Assembly (NCBI GenBank): GCA_015499985.1 | Contig: JAAAUF010000056.1 | Location: forward strand, 1 to 64,000 | Length of the DNA: 64,000 nt | From: Haplosporangium gracile | Lineage: Eukaryota > Mortierellomycota > Mortierellomycetes > Mortierellales > Mortierellaceae | Direction of reading: 5' to 3' | In this document: piece after piece, positions 59,467 through 64,000 of the stretch | Layout: every line of letters starts with the position of its first letter | Numbering within the stretch: the first letter of the stretch is position 1 | Program-made: the position numbers and the translations under genes | Notes under the pieces: generated by a model | What the model was told of the DNA's origin: nothing | The model's database searches: none | What the model saw: only the letters and a program-made list of their open reading frames with translations

Positions 59467-62400
59467 ATGGATCTCGCTCTCTCCATCTTCCAGCAACAGC
59501 AGGTCCAGGCTCCTCCGCTTCGTACCAAGCCTGCACCGACCACTACCTCCAACCACTTTCTCTCGCTGCTCTTTTTCCACGACTCCACTTCGCTTACCAC
59601 TCTCAGCCTCGTCAACCAGGAACAACTCAAGTCTTTTCAGTTCCTCAGGAAAACATTCGAGGCTGCTCTTGCTACCATGCTGAGGGAACGCAATCGTCAC
59701 CAGCTTGTCATTCTCTGTCCGACCCAGCAGTCTCTTATCGGTCTCAACACTATCTCTGGTCTAGAATGGGAGTGGGGAGGAATCGACGAAGAGTTCATAA
59801 GTACGCACATCGACGCATACACACTCTTGATGCACTCAGTTCCGAGGAGCTCGGCATCAGGCATTTTCGTATCTCCTGCAGCTTCTCTTTCAGAACAACA
59901 ATACAGACAGCTAACCTTATTGTTTCTGCTGTCTCTTGTGCGTAGTGAGCCATATTGTGCGTGTTGTAGAGAGAGACCATCCGGTGGCAAAGGGTCTGAC
60001 TGTGACGACGCTGAACGGGCGATCCTTGATCCTGACGGACACCACAGGTATCAAATCAGTACAAAATGGAGAAGCACAAATATGTCCCTGCTGGACTTAT
60101 CTAAACTTAGGATTAATCCAGTCTCTCCTGTAACGTTAATTTAGTAACGACGGCAAAGGGATTCAAACTCCTTCGACAGGCGCGACTCGTCTCGGAAAAG
60201 ATATTTTACGACAACGACGGGCGAGGTTGGATTGTTCAGTTCATCGATCGACCCCTGGTGGGACTATTGCAGGAAGTTCAAGGTCCAAGCTCAGCCCCAG
60301 GATCACCGGGGTCCAATCGGAGCGACATCCAACTCTCCACCAACTCTCCACCCATCGATCAACCGCAGGCAACCGACAGGCAAGAAAACACCAGAGCCAG
60401 CCGTAGGAATGGAAAGCGGCTAGGGCACTTGCACACCGCAGCAGCATATCGAGAGACACGGCGCAAAAACAGAGCTCGGCCCTTGCTCACGCTACAACTC
60501 GCATTGCAGCGGTTCCCTGGAGTCTTTCAAAACCTTGAGAAGCTCATCATGGACTTTAACGATGCGATTATGGCGAAGGGCAGTCTGGAAGAGATCCGGT
60601 CAGCAGTCGATCGTTTACTTGCTGACAGTGTCGACGTACGTCTGGTCACCTTTTTTCCAGTCTACAATGAGATATGCCTCACAATGGACGATATTGTTTG
60701 CTAATTTATCCCCTTTTGTGTTATCTTCTCTAAGTTGTTGAACCAGGTGGATCCTAAAGTTCTCTCGGCATTACTGGACGAATACGGAGTGACTGTCAAC
60801 ATTCTTGACCAGCTTCTGGAGAACCACATCATGAACTCGACATACGATATTGTCTTTTTCAAGATCACCTCGCACTTGAAGCAGCAGGACTGGGAACTGG
60901 CAGAGGCCATACGGGAACTCCGGGTGCGTGCCACTTCCAGTCGACCTTACCTTGAGGACTGAGTAACTTTACAATGACTATTTTCTAATCCGATCAATAC
61001 CCCTTTTCAGAATCTAGATCTTGGCCAAGTGGGCTTGCCGGATACACCTCAGCACTTTCAGAGCATCGTGTCTGCGCTAAACGAGTTTCAATCTATCGGA
61101 GTCTTACGCACGCCCGAGGAAAAACTAGCATGTTTGGTCCAAACCATTCGTGTCACCAGCTCTTTGTCTGGTGGAGCAGACGATCTCATCCCTATACTGC
61201 TCCTTACTGTTCTTAGGTCAGGAATCAGCAATCTCGCCTCCAACCTCTACTACATGAAGAACTTTGTCCTTTTCGGAGACGCCAGTCGAGGCGAGTATGG
61301 ATACTCCCTTTCGACTTTGGAGGCTGTCTCACGATACATTCTCACACACGCCAAGCAGCTCTCACCACTGTCTGCCAGGAACCAGGAATACTGGGAAACG
61401 ATCTGCCGGGGCGATATCGAGGGCATCAAGACCATTTACGCCCACATGTCAGACACATCCAACTTTCAACCAGTACGACCCACACCTAGCAGACGAGTTT
61501 CGGCAGCCAGTTCGGAGAGCGGGAGCGACATGTCCATTCACTCCAGCTTCCACATTTCCCTTGTGGCATCGCCTATGCAGAGTCGTGACGCTGAAGGCAA
61601 CAACGGACTTCTTTTGGCCTGCAAGTCACAGCAAGTGGACATGCTTCGGTATTTGCTGCAGGAACAAGGGGGCTCGGTTGTTGTGGCGAACTATGAAGGC
61701 AAGACACCTCTTATGCTGGCCATCGAACTGGAGAACGTCGTATTGACTCGTGTTATCTTGAGTGCTTTGGCCCTACAAGACAAGGATGCGATCAATCGAC
61801 AGGATGTCCTCGGGAATACCGGTATGCATATGGCTGCCGCCAAGGACAGCTCTGCGCTTATGGAGGAACTCTTGGCAGTCGACTCGAATCTTGGCCTGCC
61901 CAATAACGACGGCGACACACCTCTCATCATTGCTTCAAAACTGAGTGAGAGACGTGATCAGTATCGCAACGCTGTGCGCCTTCTCTCGTCCAAGATGAAG
62001 TCAGAGGAACTGGACCGGCAGAACAACCGGGGCGACACTGCTATACATTTCATTACTGACACGGCGCTCATCAATCACCTCGTTCAGTACGGAGCAAATC
62101 CAGAGGTCGAAAACTATGCTGGCTGGACACCGATGTTAAAATGGGCCCTGCACGACAATGCGGCTGTGGTCAAATGCTTGCTTGAAACGAGACGGGTCAG
62201 TGTCTTGCTGGTGGATTCTCGAGGATATTCGCCGCTTCACATGGCCTGCCTTCGAGGGAATCTCGAGATGGTTCATATGCTGCAAGCGCATACTCCAATC
62301 GATCTACAGTCGGTCATTGACGGAAGCACGCCCCTTCAGTTGGCATGTCAGTCGAATTCGGCCTCTGTGGTCGAGTTCTTATTGCAGAGTGGCGCCAACC

Positions 62401-64000
62401 CAGAGCTTCGGGATTGGTCGAATGAGTCGCCTGCCGATATGACGAGCGACAGCACCATTTTAGATATGCTGGACAATGCCATGTTATTCTGGGAGAGCAG
62501 GCAAGGAGACGGAACAGTTATCGTCAAGGCGCTGACCAACACGATTCAGAAGGAGGTTACATCAAGCAATAGAAAGACTAGTTTAAAGTCAGCAGGGAAG
62601 CGACTCATTCGTGTCGTTCGTGGAGCTGTCGAACAGGACGGCAAGATTCGATACATTGTTAAAAGCGGCTCTGTAAGTCGCAGTGCACTTGACTTTTTTG
62701 TGTTAATTTGATTGGTATTTTGTATGTTTTTCTTCGTTATTAACACCGGTCCATGCTCTATTTACAGACTGCGGACAGATCAACGATTGTTACCATGCCC
62801 AGATCTTTGGATGACTTTCGCTTTTTGCGCGAGAACTTGCTGGTGGAAGGCCCTGACGCCTGCATTCCGTCACTGGAAGGGTTCTTTTCGCCGTTTTTGT
62901 TGTCACCCAGTCGTCCGTCTAAGACAGTGCTGGCCATCTCTGCTCGCAGGCTGGACATGTTCTTGAACTACTTGTCGGATCACCCTGTTCTTGCGAACCA
63001 CGAGTTGGTCTGGGAGTTTATGCTCATGCCAGAACTGCAGGTACATGTCACCATCGTCCCAGCGCAACTAGACTTGGCCTTTGTTGGCGCTTTTGAGTAA
63101 TTACTGACATTGCGCCTTTTAAATTCTCATAACAGCGGGAGATGATTTCAGAAAGATCGCAGTACAAACAGGAAAACTCTATCGACAGCATCTTTGACAA
63201 CTACTCGCCTGTAGTTGAGAATCTGGAGCATGAGGAGACATACTTCAAGTTTATGAACGAGGAGATTGTCAAGCTCGAAAAAGCCGTTCATGACGTGTGG
63301 GTCTGTTCTCGAAAGTTGAATCGTAGCGCCCAAGGTATAATTTGTAGTTGTCTTTCATGGTTCTCTGGTGTGCTTGAGCGAGGACAGATGGCTAACTTCA
63401 GCATAATCACAACGCTTTGACTTTTTAAATGTATTAGATGTGCCCCAGGAACTGGATTTTCTTTCTACTATGCTAGACCGAGCGGATCAAATTAACTTTG
63501 ACAACAAGGAGGAATATGTGCAAGCCCTGAAATCAATTGCAGCGACTCAAACTACAATGTACACTTCAGACATTGAGTCGCTGGGAAACCTCTTTGAAGG
63601 CAAGCACGTTGTTTGCAACTTGTGAACTGACATATCACCGGCGCTGTACAAACACTAACTAAACCTGAATCTGCATTTTAGATTTCTCTTTTGTCATCGA
63701 GGGTACACTGAAGGCATTGCAGCATCCGCAGGAAGTCATCAACTCTATACGGCAGCTACAAGCATTGGCAGTCAAGGCGGAGCAATCTATACGGCGAAGC
63801 GATATGTGGTGGTCGGGACTGTCAACAATTGGAGAAGGAGCCATGACAGCATTCGGTGGAGCAGGGGCAGCATTGGGCGCGGTCGGTAGTGCGGCCACCT
63901 CGACGTTTGAAGCTGTCTCAGGAACAATTACAACTAGTAGTACTGGACATCATCAACACGCACGATCAGCCTCAGAGGGTGTCGTCCGAAAGCGCCCGTC
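59467..64000 (+). CDS. VRL1: Vrl1/VARP-like endosomal GEF: VPS9 - ankyrin repeats - PX - BAR-like (partial, runs off window)
   Basis: Exons: 59467-59800, 59946-60047, 60145-60635, 60747-60923, 61011-62672, 62768-63040, 63136-63334, 63438-63599, 63682 to the window end. All phases agree, about 1,239 residues so far. The N-terminal 300 residues are a region shared with VARP-type proteins (HIVRVVERDHPVAKGL...). The VPS9 domain spans about 320-490, with KLACLVQTIRVTS, GADDLIPILLLTVLRSGI and GEYGYSLSTLEA. Five to seven ankyrin repeats cover about 556-850 (GNTGMHMAA, DGDTPLIIA, GYSPLHMACLRGNLEMV, GSTPLQLACQSNSASVVEFLLQSGANPEL). A PX domain follows at about 870-1013 (IRYIVKS, FRFLRENLL), then helical BAR-like sequence. 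This order matches yeast Vrl1, the Vps21/Rab5 GEF of the VINE SNX-BAR coat. Intron 8 starts with GC instead of GT. At 60747 an acceptor 19 bp upstream would be in the same frame. Confidence 0.88.

Noticed and set aside
1..64000. CRISPR arrays, bacterial operons or plasmid features
   Set aside because: None seen; spliced eukaryotic genes throughout.

Overview
The window reads as nuclear DNA of a filamentous fungus, most likely of the Mortierellaceae (Mortierellomycota). The reasons are dense short GT-AG introns with CTAAC-like branch points, an F-box/NTTLTTL-type leucine-rich-repeat protein, an arrestin-like protein and eukaryote-only core genes. The lineage is an inference; no phylogeny was run. 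Where I could assemble a spliced gene, exon phases were checked by hand and close exactly.

Layout. 1-380 is the 3' end of a 28S rRNA gene, so the window starts at an rDNA edge; spacer with an 8-bp repeat follows. 2.2-5.0 kb holds decayed coiled-coil genes. 5.4-7.9 kb is a pyrimidine-rich leader before a PRL-type phosphatase (7.9-9.2 kb). 9.9-13.7 kb is a turnover zone: a dead eIF4A copy, a transposon-end-like repeat, a class II hydrophobin gene, degenerate repeats and a cluster of hairpins. An F-box/LRR gene follows (13.7-14.8 kb). 16.0-23.7 kb is a housekeeping block: VPS9 (Rab5-type GEF, minus), the complex I 24-kDa subunit (plus) and SFT2 (minus). 24.9-32.2 kb is a tandem pair of long-chain acyl-CoA synthetases, both ending in the peroxisomal signal AKL. 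35.5-36.8 kb is an arrestin-like gene next to a 10-N gap. 41.3-43.9 kb encodes a Q-rich protein with a retroelement-integrase-type H2C2 zinc-binding domain. 45.1-50.6 kb carries two eIF4A-family genes in tandem: first a 935-residue paralogue with every catalytic helicase motif eroded, then a normal eIF4A. 51.8-53.6 kb is an unrecognised three-exon gene. 59.5 kb to the end is a VPS9-ankyrin-PX-(BAR) protein resembling yeast Vrl1, cut by the window edge.

How the genes fit together. Three genes serve endosome/Golgi traffic (VPS9, the VRL1-like GEF, SFT2) and the arrestin-like gene may join them; two serve peroxisomal fatty-acid activation; one is respiratory; one is translation initiation. There is no operon logic; neighbours are linked only by shared divergent or convergent spacers. 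The most unusual items are the intact but catalytically dead eIF4A paralogue beside eIF4A, the class II hydrophobin in what looks like a non-Dikarya fungus, the apparent integrase-derived zinc domain, and the structured hairpin cluster near 12.3 kb.
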